In this document: piece after piece, positions 1-8,828 of the stretch
How the letters are laid out: every line of letters starts with the position of its first letter
Numbering within the stretch: the stretch's first letter is position 1
The notes under the pieces: model-generated
Told to the model about the DNA's origin: nothing
The model's input: only the letters and a program-made list of their open reading frames with translations
Databases searched by the model: none
Program-made: the position numbers and the translations under genes
Origin: Fidelibacterota bacterium
Lineage (GTDB): Bacteria; Fidelibacterota; Marinisomatia; Marinisomatales; SCKK01
Length of the DNA stretch: 46,595 nucleotides
NCBI GenBank assembly: GCA_004124475.1
Contig: SCKK01000027.1
Coordinates: 1-46,595, forward strand
Direction: 5' to 3'

Positions 1-154
1 TATCTGCATGGGTCACTACGCCAACCCTTATTAAATCTTTATCACCTGTTATCAATGACTTACGTTATATTGCTGTGTCAATGTATCTACTTTTATACCA
101 AAAGTGCTCAGAAATGGCAAAGTTGGGATAACATTTTTTCAAAATGAATTCTTT

Positions 155-201
155 CCTGTCTGCCCCGCCTGACCAATCTCGGCGGGCAGGCGACAGACAG
201 G
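155..201. repeat. Palindromic CCTGTCTG/CAGACAGG repeat
   Basis: An outer 8-bp stem (155-162 with 194-201) encloses a GC-rich inner stem (164-169 with 181-186). Similar CCTGYCTG palindromes occur near 4610, 7040-7160, 8170-8225, 24400, 26428 and 37856, so this is a dispersed REP-like family. Confidence 0.7.
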
Positions 202-246
202 CAGTTTCTCAATAACCGTTGACATCTCCTAAAACAACCTCTTTTT

Positions 247-268
247 ACTTTTGTCTTGATACAAAAGT
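247..268. repeat. ACTTTTGT hairpin repeat
   Basis: A perfect 8-bp stem ACTTTTGT/ACAAAAGT has a 6-base loop and is followed by ACCAAAAAATCAAG. A relative with a 12-bp stem lies at 37763-37789, also followed by CCAAAA. Similar hairpins are familiar from intergenic DNA of Bacteroidota-type genomes (recollection, not searched). Confidence 0.6.
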
Positions 269-740
269 ACCAAAAAATCAAGACCGGTTTAAAAATGTTG
301 CTAAAATTCAACGAAAATGCCTAAAAAATAAAAACTCACTTCGTTCAAACAGTTTATTTTTCTTAACGGTCTTTTCGTAGAATTTCTTAACGCCATTTTT
401 AAAATGGTCATTTTTCAGTTTAACCATATTTTAGCTTATTTTGAATTATCTATGTCGTTAGATGCATATTATATTACAGTTGTATTATTAATATGAAGTG
501 AGAAATGTTAGTGAAATGTTGACAAGTCAAATCAGCCTTATACCTAAATTGAGCGATTTTATGCTAATTATTAAAGAACATGCGTATACTCATTGGGTTG
601 TCCTCATAACTAAAGATTTTACGTCCCCGCCTGAACGATTTCAATCGGGCATGTCGTCAAGAGGACAAGTTAACAACTTATCCTACGCAAATCGCTTAAA
701 TCAGCCTTATATTTTAATCGTGAAACAACATTCCTTAGAT

Positions 741-3587
741 ATGTTTCAGACTCTATTCTATGGTCTATTTGTATTGATGTTCAATAGCTGTTCTGTGCCA
801 CAGCCAGTAGCGGTTGCGCTACCCACACTCTCCGGACTGGACTTGGATCAGCCCCTTCCCATAGATCCCAAGGTTAAGATAGGGACACTTGAGAATGGCA
901 TTCGCTACTATATCCGGGTAAACCAGAAGCCAGAAAAGAGAGCAGAATTACGTTTGGTGGTCAATGCCGGTTCCGTGTTAGAAGAAGATGACCAACAGGG
1001 ATTAGCCCACTTTGTTGAACACATGGGTTTTAACGGAACGAAGCATTTTCCTAAACAAGATCTGGTGGATTATTTAGAGTCTATCGGGATGCGGTTTGGC
1101 CCCGATTTGAACGCCTATACGGGCTTTGATGAAACCGTCTATATGCTCAAAGTTCCCACAGATAGTGCGGCAATGGTGGAAAAGGGGTTTCAGGTTCTTG
1201 CGGATTGGGCTTATGGAATTAGTTTTGAGGATGGGGAGATTGAGAAGGAACGGGGTGTGGTTATTGAGGAGTGGAGACTGGGACAAGGGGCAGAAACACG
1301 AATGAGAGACATACAGTTTCCTATCCTGTTCAAAAATTCTCGCTACGCGGTGAGACTCCCCATCGGTAAGAAGGCGGTTCTCGATACGTTCCGATATGAT
1401 AGGGTTAAGCAGTTTTATAAGGATTGGTATCGACCCGACCTCATGGCAGTAATTGCTGTGGGAGACTTTGATCCAGAATGGATTGAAAACCTTATACACA
1501 TGAATTTTAATTCCATTTCGTCACCTGATAAAATTAAACCAAGAACTATTTTCCCTGTTCCTGATCATGAAGAGACACTCTTTGCCATTGCAACCGATCC
1601 GGAGGCGACCGGTACAAGGGTGGGGGTTTATTATAAGCAGGAATTACAGCCGGAGCAAACAGTTGAAGATTATAAGCGAGAAATGGTGGAAGGACTGTAC
1701 AATAGCATGCTCAATGATAGGCTTGATGAATTGACAAAGAAACCAGATTCCCCTTTTCTATATGGATTCTCTTATCAAGGGCGGTTCATTCGATCAAAAA
1801 ATGTTTATGTACTTGGTGCAGGCGTTCAAGAAAATGGCATTGAAAAAGGGTTAGAAGCATTACTGATTGAAGCAGAACGTGTCGCTAAATTTGGCTTTAC
1901 TCCATCGGAACTGAATCGCAAGAAGAAGGAAACTTTAAGGCATCTTGAGCAGGCTTACGAAGAACGAGATAAAACCGTCTCTCGACGATTTGCAAGCGAA
2001 TATGTTAGTCACTACCTATCTAACGAACCCATTCCTGGAATTGAATTTGAGATAGAATTATACAGAAAATATCTTCCGGGTGTTCAACTGACTGATGTCA
2101 ACAGTTTGGCAAGGGAATGGGTCACAGATCAAAATAGGGTAATAATGGTAAACAGTCCTGACAAGACCGGGCTTAAAATTCCGAGTAAAGCTGATTTGCT
2201 GGTAGTGTTTGATACCATAGCGGGAAAAGAAATTACGCCGTATGAGGATTTTTTGCCTTCTGTACCCCTTGTTGAGAGGATTCCCAAGGTGGTACCGATT
2301 GTCTCAGAGAATCGAATCGATACGCTTAATGTTACACTATGGGAATTGGAGAATGGTGTTAGAGTCTTTCTAAAACCGACAGACTTCAAAAATGATGAAA
2401 TTATTTTCTCTGCTCATAGTCCTGGTGGTCACTCATTGGCACCGGATTCGGATTATGTTTCAGCCATGACAGCCGCAAGATTGATTAATGAAAGTGGAGT
2501 TGGCGTATTCAACCTAATTGAATTGGAAAAATTATTGGCTGATAAAATTGTAAGAGTGTCACCGTGGATTGGGTCATTACAGGAAGGGTTTCATGGTTCC
2601 GCATCACCACAAGACATGGAAACAATGTTTCAGCTCATTTATCTCTATTTTACAGCGTCAAGAGAAGATAGTGCAGCCTATTTAGCCTACAAAAGTAGAA
2701 TGGAAGGGTTTCTTGAAAATCGGAGCGCACGACCGGAAACTGCCTACCGAGATACCATTCAGGTTACAATGGCACGGTACCATCCACGGGAACGACCGTG
2801 GTCTGTCGAATTGTTGGCAGAATTAGATTTAGAAACATCCTTTGCCTTCTATCAAGATAGATTTTCAGATGCCAGTGATTTTACTTTCTTCTTCGTGGGG
2901 AATTTTGAATTGGAGGAGATTAAACCATGGGTACAAACTTATCTTGGTTCTCTCCCCTCTATTCATCGGCAGGAGACTGGGAACGATGTGGGAATCGAGC
3001 CGCCGGTGGGTGTTATTGAAAAATCGGTGATGAAGGGAATAGAGCCTAAAAGCCTGAGCAAAATTATTTTTACCGGATCTTTTGAGTGGGATCGTCAGAA
3101 CAGATATGATCTAAGTTCCATGGTACACATTCTTCGAATTAAGCTCAGAGAAGTGATGCGTGAAGATTTGAGTGGGACGTATTTTGTTTCTGTCCGAGAA
3201 GCTACCTCGCATTTCCCAGATGAGGAATATCAGATTTCCGTATCGTTTGGTTGTGATCCAGGGCGAGTTAAGGAACTTACTGAAGTAGTATTTAGTCAGA
3301 TCGATAGCTTAAAATCAGTCGGAACAACTGAAAAATATCTTGAGAAAGTAAAGGAAATACAGCGTCGGGAAAGAGAAGTCAATCTCAAGGAGAATCGCTT
3401 CTGGCTCAGTTCGCTAAGATTTCATGATTATCATGGAGAAGATATGGCGAATATTTTGACGTTTGATGGATTCGTGAATAACTTAACACTTGAAGCAATT
3501 CAGCTGGCTGCGCAGCGATATTTGAATACAAGTAATTATGTACAAGTATCGCTTTATCCGGAGGAGGATATCTCGCAATTTGAGTGA
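741..3587 (+). CDS. Secreted M16 family zinc metallopeptidase (lipoprotein)
   Basis: Insulinase/pitrilysin-type peptidase of 948 residues. I chose the ATG at 741 because it begins a lipoprotein signal peptide (hydrophobic stretch ending FNSC, about residue 15). An in-frame GTG at 498 would add 81 residues of no visible character. The inverted zinc motif HFVEH is at residues 90-94 and the distal ligand glutamate fits E170 in the KERGVVIEEW stretch, giving an intact active N-terminal half. The C-terminal half (about residue 530 on) looks like the usual inactive M16 repeat. By family it cleaves peptides, probably at the cell envelope. It stands alone, 79 bp before phhB, with no obvious ribosome binding site. 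Confidence 0.9.
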   Translation: MFQTLFYGLFVLMFNSCSVPQPVAVALPTLSGLDLDQPLPIDPKVKIGTLENGIRYYIRVNQKPEKRAELRLVVNAGSVLEEDDQQGLAHFVEHMGFNGTKHFPKQDLVDYLESIGMRFGPDLNAYTGFDETVYMLKVPTDSAAMVEKGFQVLADWAYGISFEDGEIEKERGVVIEEWRLGQGAETRMRDIQFPILFKNSRYAVRLPIGKKAVLDTFRYDRVKQFYKDWYRPDLMAVIAVGDFDPEWIENLIHMNFNSISSPDKIKPRTIFPVPDHEETLFAIATDPEATGTRVGVYYKQELQPEQTVEDYKREMVEGLYNSMLNDRLDELTKKPDSPFLYGFSYQGRFIRSKNVYVLGAGVQENGIEKGLEALLIEAERVAKFGFTPSELNRKKKETLRHLEQAYEERDKTVSRRFASEYVSHYLSNEPIPGIEFEIELYRKYLPGVQLTDVNSLAREWVTDQNRVIMVNSPDKTGLKIPSKADLLVVFDTIAGKEITPYEDFLPSVPLVERIPKVVPIVSENRIDTLNVTLWELENGVRVFLKPTDFKNDEIIFSAHSPGGHSLAPDSDYVSAMTAARLINESGVGVFNLIELEKLLADKIVRVSPWIGSLQEGFHGSASPQDMETMFQLIYLYFTASREDSAAYLAYKSRMEGFLENRSARPETAYRDTIQVTMARYHPRERPWSVELLAELDLETSFAFYQDRFSDASDFTFFFVGNFELEEIKPWVQTYLGSLPSIHRQETGNDVGIEPPVGVIEKSVMKGIEPKSLSKIIFTGSFEWDRQNRYDLSSMVHILRIKLREVMREDLSGTYFVSVREATSHFPDEEYQISVSFGCDPGRVKELTEVVFSQIDSLKSVGTTEKYLEKVKEIQRREREVNLKENRFWLSSLRFHDYHGEDMANILTFDGFVNNLTLEAIQLAAQRYLNTSNYVQVSLYPEEDISQFE

Positions 3588-3666
3588 TTCACAATCGATT
3601 TTCTTTCATTCGTTCTTTTGAAAACTTTGGACTAAGTTATAGAATCAAATCGGCGAGTCTTAAGGA

Positions 3667-3957
3667 ATGAACACCATGGATAAATTATCCGAAGAAAAGA
3701 TACAAACTGCTTTAAAAGAACTACTAAGTTGGGAGTTTACTAAAAACCTGATTCAAAAGGAATTCACCTTCGATACTTACATGGCAGGTATTGACTTCGT
3801 TAACCGCATCGCAGCCAAAGCAGAGGAACAAAACCATCACCCGGATTTAGAGGTTGGTTGGTGCAGGGTAAAAGTAGTGTTTACGAGCCACGATAGCGGA
3901 GGAGTAACTGAGCGAGATATTCGAATGGCAAAGATCGTGGATGGAATTGTTCAATGA
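3667..3957 (+). CDS. phhB: Pterin-4a-carbinolamine dehydratase
   Basis: 96 residues, the full length of the PCD/DCoH family. The signature EEQNHHPD is at residues 53-60, with catalytic His57 and His58, and the THDxGGxT-like segment SHDSGGVT follows at 74-81. The enzyme dehydrates 4a-hydroxy-tetrahydropterin, recycling the cofactor of aromatic amino acid hydroxylases. No such hydroxylase is in the window, so its partner is unknown. An alternative ATG lies three codons downstream. The stop overlaps the start of the next gene (ATGA), suggesting coupled translation. Confidence 0.9.
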   Translation: MNTMDKLSEEKIQTALKELLSWEFTKNLIQKEFTFDTYMAGIDFVNRIAAKAEEQNHHPDLEVGWCRVKVVFTSHDSGGVTERDIRMAKIVDGIVQ

Positions 3958-4457
3958 TAAAAGCTGTAATTATTCTCATGTTGATAATGGGTATTACGTT
4001 TGGTGGGTCAAGGCGATTAGAAAAAGGAGATATGGCTCCTGACTTTACTCTTCCTGATGAGAACGAAAGTTTACATACACTTTCAGATTATCGTGGCAAC
4101 CGAGTAGTTGTTTACTTTTATCCCAAGGACGACACTCCGGGCTGCACCAAAGAAGCATGTAATTTTCGTGATCATCACGAAACTTTTGTGAAACAGAGTA
4201 TACAAGTTTTCGGTATAAGCTACGACAGTCCGGAATCACACAAAAAGTTCAAAGAGAAATATGACCTTCCTTTTACGTTGCTCAGCGATACTGACAAAAA
4301 AGTGTCTAAAACCTATGGCGCCAAAGGGCTGTTTTTCCCGAATCGAGTAACATTTTTAATAGATGAGCAAGGAACAATTGTAAAAGTGTATGAGAAAGTC
4401 TCGGTCACAACACATGGCGAAGACATTTTACGATATTTTTCGTCATCTCAACCATAA
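3954..4457 (+). CDS. Peroxiredoxin, BCP type, probably exported
   Basis: AhpC/TSA-fold thiol peroxidase of 167 residues. The motif TPGCTKEAC places the peroxidatic cysteine at Cys64 and a second cysteine five residues later at Cys69, the atypical 2-Cys arrangement of bacterioferritin comigratory protein. Unlike cytosolic BCP it begins with a short hydrophobic segment (residues 1-17), so it probably works in the periplasm. The start ATG overlaps the phhB stop by four bases. The family reduces hydroperoxides with thioredoxin-like electron donors. The symbol bcp would be reasonable but the export signal makes a strict orthology uncertain. Confidence 0.88.
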   Translation: MIKAVIILMLIMGITFGGSRRLEKGDMAPDFTLPDENESLHTLSDYRGNRVVVYFYPKDDTPGCTKEACNFRDHHETFVKQSIQVFGISYDSPESHKKFKEKYDLPFTLLSDTDKKVSKTYGAKGLFFPNRVTFLIDEQGTIVKVYEKVSVTTHGEDILRYFSSSQP

Positions 4458-4473
4458 TTTATTGTATCGCCTG

Positions 4474-4490
4474 CCCCGATTAAATCGGGG
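4474..4490. repeat. CCCCGAT/ATCGGGG palindrome
   Basis: A 7-bp perfect stem with a 3-base loop lies 16 bp after the peroxiredoxin stop. It belongs to the CCCGA/TCGGG palindrome family. It has no T-run, so it is not a classic terminator. Confidence 0.55.
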
Positions 4491-4507
4491 TCAGGGTGGG
4501 TATTTCC

Positions 4508-4578
4508 CCACTACTCCTACGCAGGTCAAGAAGGTCACAATGGACTCTCCCAAAGGGCTCCGTCAGCTGACGGACGGG
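4508..4578 (+). repeat. Composite intergenic repeat, copy 1
   Basis: 71 bp that align without gaps to 24546-24616 with roughly ten mismatches, including the shared inverted core CAGCTGACGGACGGG. Both copies precede genes for exported proteins (TonB receptor here, M28 peptidase there). Copy 1 continues into a CTGTCTGCCGACAGGCAGG palindrome. Confidence 0.65.
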
Positions 4579-4662
4579 TCGAAGGAGCTCCTACGGAGCA
4601 TCACTCTCTGTCTGCCGACAGGCAGGCACTTCCTTTTTAATTTCCCCCGACATGTCGGGACT

Positions 4663-6957
4663 ATGTTCTTACGGACTTCTCTGATTAGATTTCTCATTAT
4701 CATTGTTCTGTTTTTTTCGATAAGTACGGGCCAACCTCTCCCTTATGAGTCAGGGGCTGTTATTTCCGGTTATGTTTTGGACAAAGCTACAGGAGAGGGG
4801 TTACCAGGAGCAAATGTATATCTATCCGGAACCGATTTTGGCATGGCTACGAATTTTGACGGTTATTTTGTGCTGTCAGAAATTCCCCCCGATCAATATG
4901 AACTGAACATAACATATTTGGGATATCAATCTATCGTGGAGCCCATAAATCTAAGTTCAGGTGAGAATATAAGAAGAAACTTTGAGCTTCAGATCGGGAC
5001 ACTTCAAATGGCAGAAGTATTGGTATCCGGGGAACGGTTGGAACGAAGGATGAACCTTCAAACCAGCCGGGTCCGTCTGAATGTTCGTCAGATGAAAAAT
5101 GTACCCCAACTCGGTGAAGCAGACCTGTTTCGTACTCTCCAAGGCCTCCCAGGCGTATTGACCGAAACAGAGTTCAGCACAGGTCTTGTTATTCGTGGCG
5201 GAAATACAGATCAAAATCTTATTCTGTTGGATGGGATTACAGTTTACAATCCCTCCCATTTAGGTGGGCTGTTTTCCAATTTTATTTTGGATGGAATAAA
5301 GGAAGTCGACTTAATAAAAGGTGGGTTTAACGTAGAATATGGTGGCCGTCTTTCTGCAGTACTCAACGTAAGGAGTCGCGAAGGAAACCAAAATGCATTC
5401 AAGGGTAAAGCCTCGATTTCACTTATATCCGCTCAAACCACTTTAGAGGGGCCTGTTGGGAAGGGAGCGTGGATTTTTTCTGCTCGTAGGACCTACTTCG
5501 ATAAAGTATTCAAAGGAACAGATTTGTATTTCCCATATTATTTTTATGATTTTCAAGGCCACATATTTCAGGATATTACAGAGAACGATCGTCTTTCTTT
5601 CAGTTGGTATACAGGTATAGATGACTTGTCGTGGGACGAATTTCAACTGAACGGTTCATGGGGGAATAAGACATTTAGCCTTAACTATCGCAAATTAATT
5701 AATGAAAAACTGGTGTCTCACTGGTTGCTGGCGAAAAGCCGCTTTGATATTCTTTTTGGATTAGGCGGATCTTCAGGAATTAATGAAGCGGATTATATTG
5801 ACGATACTACATTCCGATCAGATTGGACTTTCTTTAAGTCGAAGGATGTCCAATATCGATTTGGTCTGGAATTAAAGGACCTCTCATTTGTTTATTTTGC
5901 AACCTATCTTGATACTACTATTTTCGAAACTCGTGTTTCTCCTCTTGAGGGGGCTACGTATCTGAAAATGAAACAATGGATTTCCCCTCGATTTATGATA
6001 GAACCGGGCATTCGACTTGGGTATTATGAGATGCATCCTAAAAAGTGGTATTGGGACCCACGTGTCGGTATGAAATATCTTCTTACATTAGATCGGTACC
6101 TCAATTTTTCAGTGGGAATTTACCACCAATTCATGGGAACGGTTCAGGACGACTTTAATCCTAAAATCCTGGATGCGTGGTTTGCTGTGGATCCCTCAAT
6201 AAAACCTGCATCTGCTATCCAGTATGTGGTTGGTTATGAAGAGTATTTTTCACCATCCTATCGTCTCCAGTTGGAGGGATACTATAAACCCATGAAAAAC
6301 ATGATGACCTTTGTAGAAAGACGTTCAACTGTAGATGAAACCGTACCAGATGAATCCCTTAGCGACTTAGTTGATTTGGGAGATGGCTATGCCTACGGAC
6401 TCGAATTCTTTCTACAAAAGGAAACAGGTCGGTTAAACGGTTGGGTGGCTTATTCCTACTCTGTGGCAAGAAAGATTCTCCATGGGAATGAATACTATAC
6501 AAACTGGGACCGGAGACACGCTTTTAATATCATAGGTAATTTTAGATTGAACAAAAAGTGGGACACCAACTTAAAATGGACGTACCAGACAGGCCAGCCT
6601 TATACGCCCATCCTGGGCTATTTTATCGAAAGAATGCCAGGTGAGACAAAGTTTTACTATCGTACGATACCGGGAGGTCGAAATTCTATTCGTTACCCAA
6701 CTTTCCACAGGCTCGACATCGGTGCAGTGCGACACTATACTATTTGGGGAAAGAGAGTAGACCTGTTTATCCAAATTGTGAACACTTACTGGCGGAAGAA
6801 CGTGGTTCGTTATTTTTATCACTTTGGCAACACACATAACGGTATTGACGATGATCATGATGGTAAAGTGGATGAACTTGATGAAGGCATCCCTCAAAAG
6901 ATTCCGTTAAAAGGCTTCCCTATCATACCTACTATAGGAATAACCGTTGACTTTTGA
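4663..6957 (+). CDS. TonB-dependent outer-membrane receptor with carboxypeptidase-regulatory-like domain
   Basis: 764 residues from the ATG at 4663, where a signal peptide begins (hydrophobic core ending near STGQ). The frame is open further upstream, but that part is translated repeat DNA. Domains in order: carboxypeptidase-regulatory-like beta domain (about 30-110, with GYVLDKATGEGLPGANV), TonB plug (about 125-235, with FRTLQGLPGV and IRGGNTDQNLILLDG), then a beta barrel. The barrel is short compared with SusC proteins. Near the C-terminus there is an EF-hand-like loop, DDDHDGKVDELD. It is followed 9 bp later by a DUF4249 gene, a common partner. The substrate cannot be told from sequence. 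Confidence 0.9.
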   Translation: MFLRTSLIRFLIIIVLFFSISTGQPLPYESGAVISGYVLDKATGEGLPGANVYLSGTDFGMATNFDGYFVLSEIPPDQYELNITYLGYQSIVEPINLSSGENIRRNFELQIGTLQMAEVLVSGERLERRMNLQTSRVRLNVRQMKNVPQLGEADLFRTLQGLPGVLTETEFSTGLVIRGGNTDQNLILLDGITVYNPSHLGGLFSNFILDGIKEVDLIKGGFNVEYGGRLSAVLNVRSREGNQNAFKGKASISLISAQTTLEGPVGKGAWIFSARRTYFDKVFKGTDLYFPYYFYDFQGHIFQDITENDRLSFSWYTGIDDLSWDEFQLNGSWGNKTFSLNYRKLINEKLVSHWLLAKSRFDILFGLGGSSGINEADYIDDTTFRSDWTFFKSKDVQYRFGLELKDLSFVYFATYLDTTIFETRVSPLEGATYLKMKQWISPRFMIEPGIRLGYYEMHPKKWYWDPRVGMKYLLTLDRYLNFSVGIYHQFMGTVQDDFNPKILDAWFAVDPSIKPASAIQYVVGYEEYFSPSYRLQLEGYYKPMKNMMTFVERRSTVDETVPDESLSDLVDLGDGYAYGLEFFLQKETGRLNGWVAYSYSVARKILHGNEYYTNWDRRHAFNIIGNFRLNKKWDTNLKWTYQTGQPYTPILGYFIERMPGETKFYYRTIPGGRNSIRYPTFHRLDIGAVRHYTIWGKRVDLFIQIVNTYWRKNVVRYFYHFGNTHNGIDDDHDGKVDELDEGIPQKIPLKGFPIIPTIGITVDF

Positions 6958-6966
6958 AATTGTCGA

Positions 6967-8157
6967 TTGAAAATGTTGAATAGACGATCGAATACTTTTG
7001 GTTCTTGGCTCTCCCGACACTTCGTATACCTGCACGTCCGGCAGGCGGGCGGGATCTTCCTGCCTGGTCGCTTGCCTGCCGGCAAGGCAGGGCAGACAGG
7101 CGCAACGCTCCGATTGATTCTTGCCTGTCCCGCCAGCCTGCTCCCGAAAGGCTGGCAGGTAAGAAGCTTGCTTCTGTTCTGGGGATTTTGGTTCTTCTTA
7201 TCTTGTGAGCCTCCTGTGGATAATGAAATTTATGAGGAAAAGTTGGTTGTGTTCGGCAACCTGGTTGCCAATTCGCCTATTGTGGATACCCTGTTTGTTT
7301 CTATGTCCTACACAATTGACGATCCCCATGAAGTGGAAGAGAAGTGGGTGAAAGATGCCATCGTTACAATAATTTCTGAGGAGGATACCTTCGTTATACC
7401 ACCAGTATCTGGGAGGGTTGGACGGTATTTAGATACGACTTATAGTTATATCATTCAACCCAATAGACGTTATGAACTTGATGTGACGTGGAATGATTAC
7501 CATGTTACTTCTTCCACGTTTTTGCCGGACGAAATTCAAATAGAAAGTGTGGAATCAACCGTTTGGGAATGTGAAGGAGAATCTGTGGTGGTTTCACCTA
7601 TTGACTTACACCTGGATGAGAACAACCTTTTTGATATAGAAATAGCCATGGATACAGGAATCTTTACCAACCTGGGGATGGATACGGTTATTTACCGAGA
7701 GGGTCCATGCTATACAACAAGTTTTGCATCTGTACCCATGTTTGTTGTTAAATGGGAAACAGAGGTCGAGCCAGGTATGATTCGAGCTATATCTTTTGCT
7801 ATGGATAATAATGTTACCTCCTCAATTGTTGACACCTCCTTCTCTGCCAACACTTTTAAAGGACCCATGAATGTGAACGAGAATGGAGATTACTGGAGAA
7901 TTAATCCTGTCGTGTGGAATCTGAGCCAGCCGGAAATTCACTTTGGGTGGCTGTTTTTTAATTATTACGGTCCTCATCTGATTCTTATCCAAGCCACAGA
8001 TCATGCCTTCAGTGATTACTTTCAGGGAGACCCCTTCCGACAGAACCAATTCATTTTACCAAACAGTAATATCGAAGGGGGTTACGGTTTGTTTTCGTCA
8101 GTTTCTATGCAGTATTTTTTGGTTTACGTGGCTCAGGACGAGACTGAGGGTCAGTAA
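6967..8157 (+). CDS. DUF4249-type outer-membrane lipoprotein; N-terminus contains translated repeat
   Basis: The conserved part begins with a lipoprotein-like signal (LLLFWGFWFFLSC) and continues as a beta-rich DUF4249-like protein, a family usually found beside TonB receptors, as here. The open frame starts at ATG 6967, but the first 67 codons cross a cluster of CCTGCCTG palindromes (7035-7160). The native start may be the TTG at 7168, or the repeat may have landed between start and signal and stayed in frame. Length from 7168 is 329 residues. Function is inferred only from context: an accessory subunit of the receptor. Confidence 0.75.
   Translation: MKMLNRRSNTFGSWLSRHFVYLHVRQAGGIFLPGRLPAGKAGQTGATLRLILACPASLLPKGWQVRSLLLFWGFWFFLSCEPPVDNEIYEEKLVVFGNLVANSPIVDTLFVSMSYTIDDPHEVEEKWVKDAIVTIISEEDTFVIPPVSGRVGRYLDTTYSYIIQPNRRYELDVTWNDYHVTSSTFLPDEIQIESVESTVWECEGESVVVSPIDLHLDENNLFDIEIAMDTGIFTNLGMDTVIYREGPCYTTSFASVPMFVVKWETEVEPGMIRAISFAMDNNVTSSIVDTSFSANTFKGPMNVNENGDYWRINPVVWNLSQPEIHFGWLFFNYYGPHLILIQATDHAFSDYFQGDPFRQNQFILPNSNIEGGYGLFSSVSMQYFLVYVAQDETEGQ
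7035..7160. repeat. Cluster of CCTGCCTG palindromes inside an open frame
   Basis: At least two nested palindromes are present, among them TTGCCTGCCGGCAAGGCAGG around 7070-7090 and a GCCTGTCCCGCC/GGCTGGCAGG part near 7122-7160. The frame stays open across it, so the repeat could be translated. Confidence 0.7.
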
Positions 8158-8165
8158 TTACCATC

Positions 8166-8225
8166 TCGCCTGCCTGTCCACCTTCTTTGTGGTGGGAATG
8201 ATCCCGAAGTTTCGGGAGGCAGGCA
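8166..8225. repeat. CCTGCCTG and TCCCGAA palindromes
   Basis: GCCTGCCTG near 8168 is paired with GGAGGCAGGC near 8215, and a nested TCCCGAAGTTTCGGGA lies between. The unit sits directly after the DUF4249 stop. Confidence 0.6.
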
Positions 8226-8288
8226 AAATCTTAACAATTTTCCATTTAAAGACTTACTTTCTCACTCATTTTAAATAGGATTAACCTT

Positions 8289-8771
8289 ATGAATTACCAA
8301 CGGATTTTTGGTTCAGGTCCCACAGGTATTATTGTGACTGTATTTATCTGGACAGTAGCCCTTCAGTTGGAGGGACTATTGGAAATACCCAAGATTCACA
8401 TGGCGGTAACATTCCAGTGGATTATGTACGGTTTTTTTGCTATAGACGCAACCATCACAATTCTTTGGAGTTTTTGGGCGTTGCCACCGAAGAAGATGGG
8501 AACTTTCCTGGCTACCAAGGGTCCGTTCCATCTTGTGAGGCATCCCCTGTATTCAGCATTTATCTGGAATGGAACGGGGATGGTTGCCATGGGTTTTCGC
8601 TCTTGGGTGGTGTTATTTTCGGTTATCTTGGTAAATTTCTTTTGGACGTGGCATATCCGGAAAGAAGAGAATTATATGTTGGAATTATTTGGGAAGGAAT
8701 ACCAGAGATATATGGAAATAACAGGTCAGTTTTTCCCACGATTTGGGAAAAACGATCGAAAAGCCCTCTAA
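8289..8771 (+). CDS. Isoprenylcysteine carboxyl methyltransferase / PEMT-like membrane protein
   Basis: 160 residues with about four membrane segments. The C-terminal half has the family motif GPFHLVRHPLYSA (about residues 77-89) and the following RKEEN...FGKEYQRYM stretch, which form the SAM-binding region in this superfamily. Members methylate lipids or isoprenoid-like carboxylates; which substrate this one uses cannot be told. It begins 131 bp after the DUF4249 gene. Confidence 0.8.
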   Translation: MNYQRIFGSGPTGIIVTVFIWTVALQLEGLLEIPKIHMAVTFQWIMYGFFAIDATITILWSFWALPPKKMGTFLATKGPFHLVRHPLYSAFIWNGTGMVAMGFRSWVVLFSVILVNFFWTWHIRKEENYMLELFGKEYQRYMEITGQFFPRFGKNDRKAL

Positions 8772-8828
8772 GGTAGAATTGCTTCATTAAAAAATTTATT
8801 CATCTTTCCCTTTCAAACATCAATTAAT

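Larger units (their letters stand above)
1..740. other. Intergenic region with repeats
   Basis: No convincing gene is seen here. The stretch holds two palindromic repeat units (155-201 and 247-268) followed by AT-rich sequence. The reading frame of the following M16 peptidase is open upstream to a GTG at 498, but those residues have no signal-peptide or domain character, so I treat 498-740 as non-coding. Confidence 0.6.

Noticed and set aside
498-740. 81-codon N-terminal extension of the M16 peptidase from GTG 498
   Set aside because: A lipoprotein signal starts at ATG 741, and the extension has no domain character and lies in low-complexity intergenic DNA.
4390-4662. 91-codon upstream extension of the TonB receptor frame
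   Set aside because: It overlaps the peroxiredoxin 3' end and translates palindromic repeats; the signal peptide starts at 4663.
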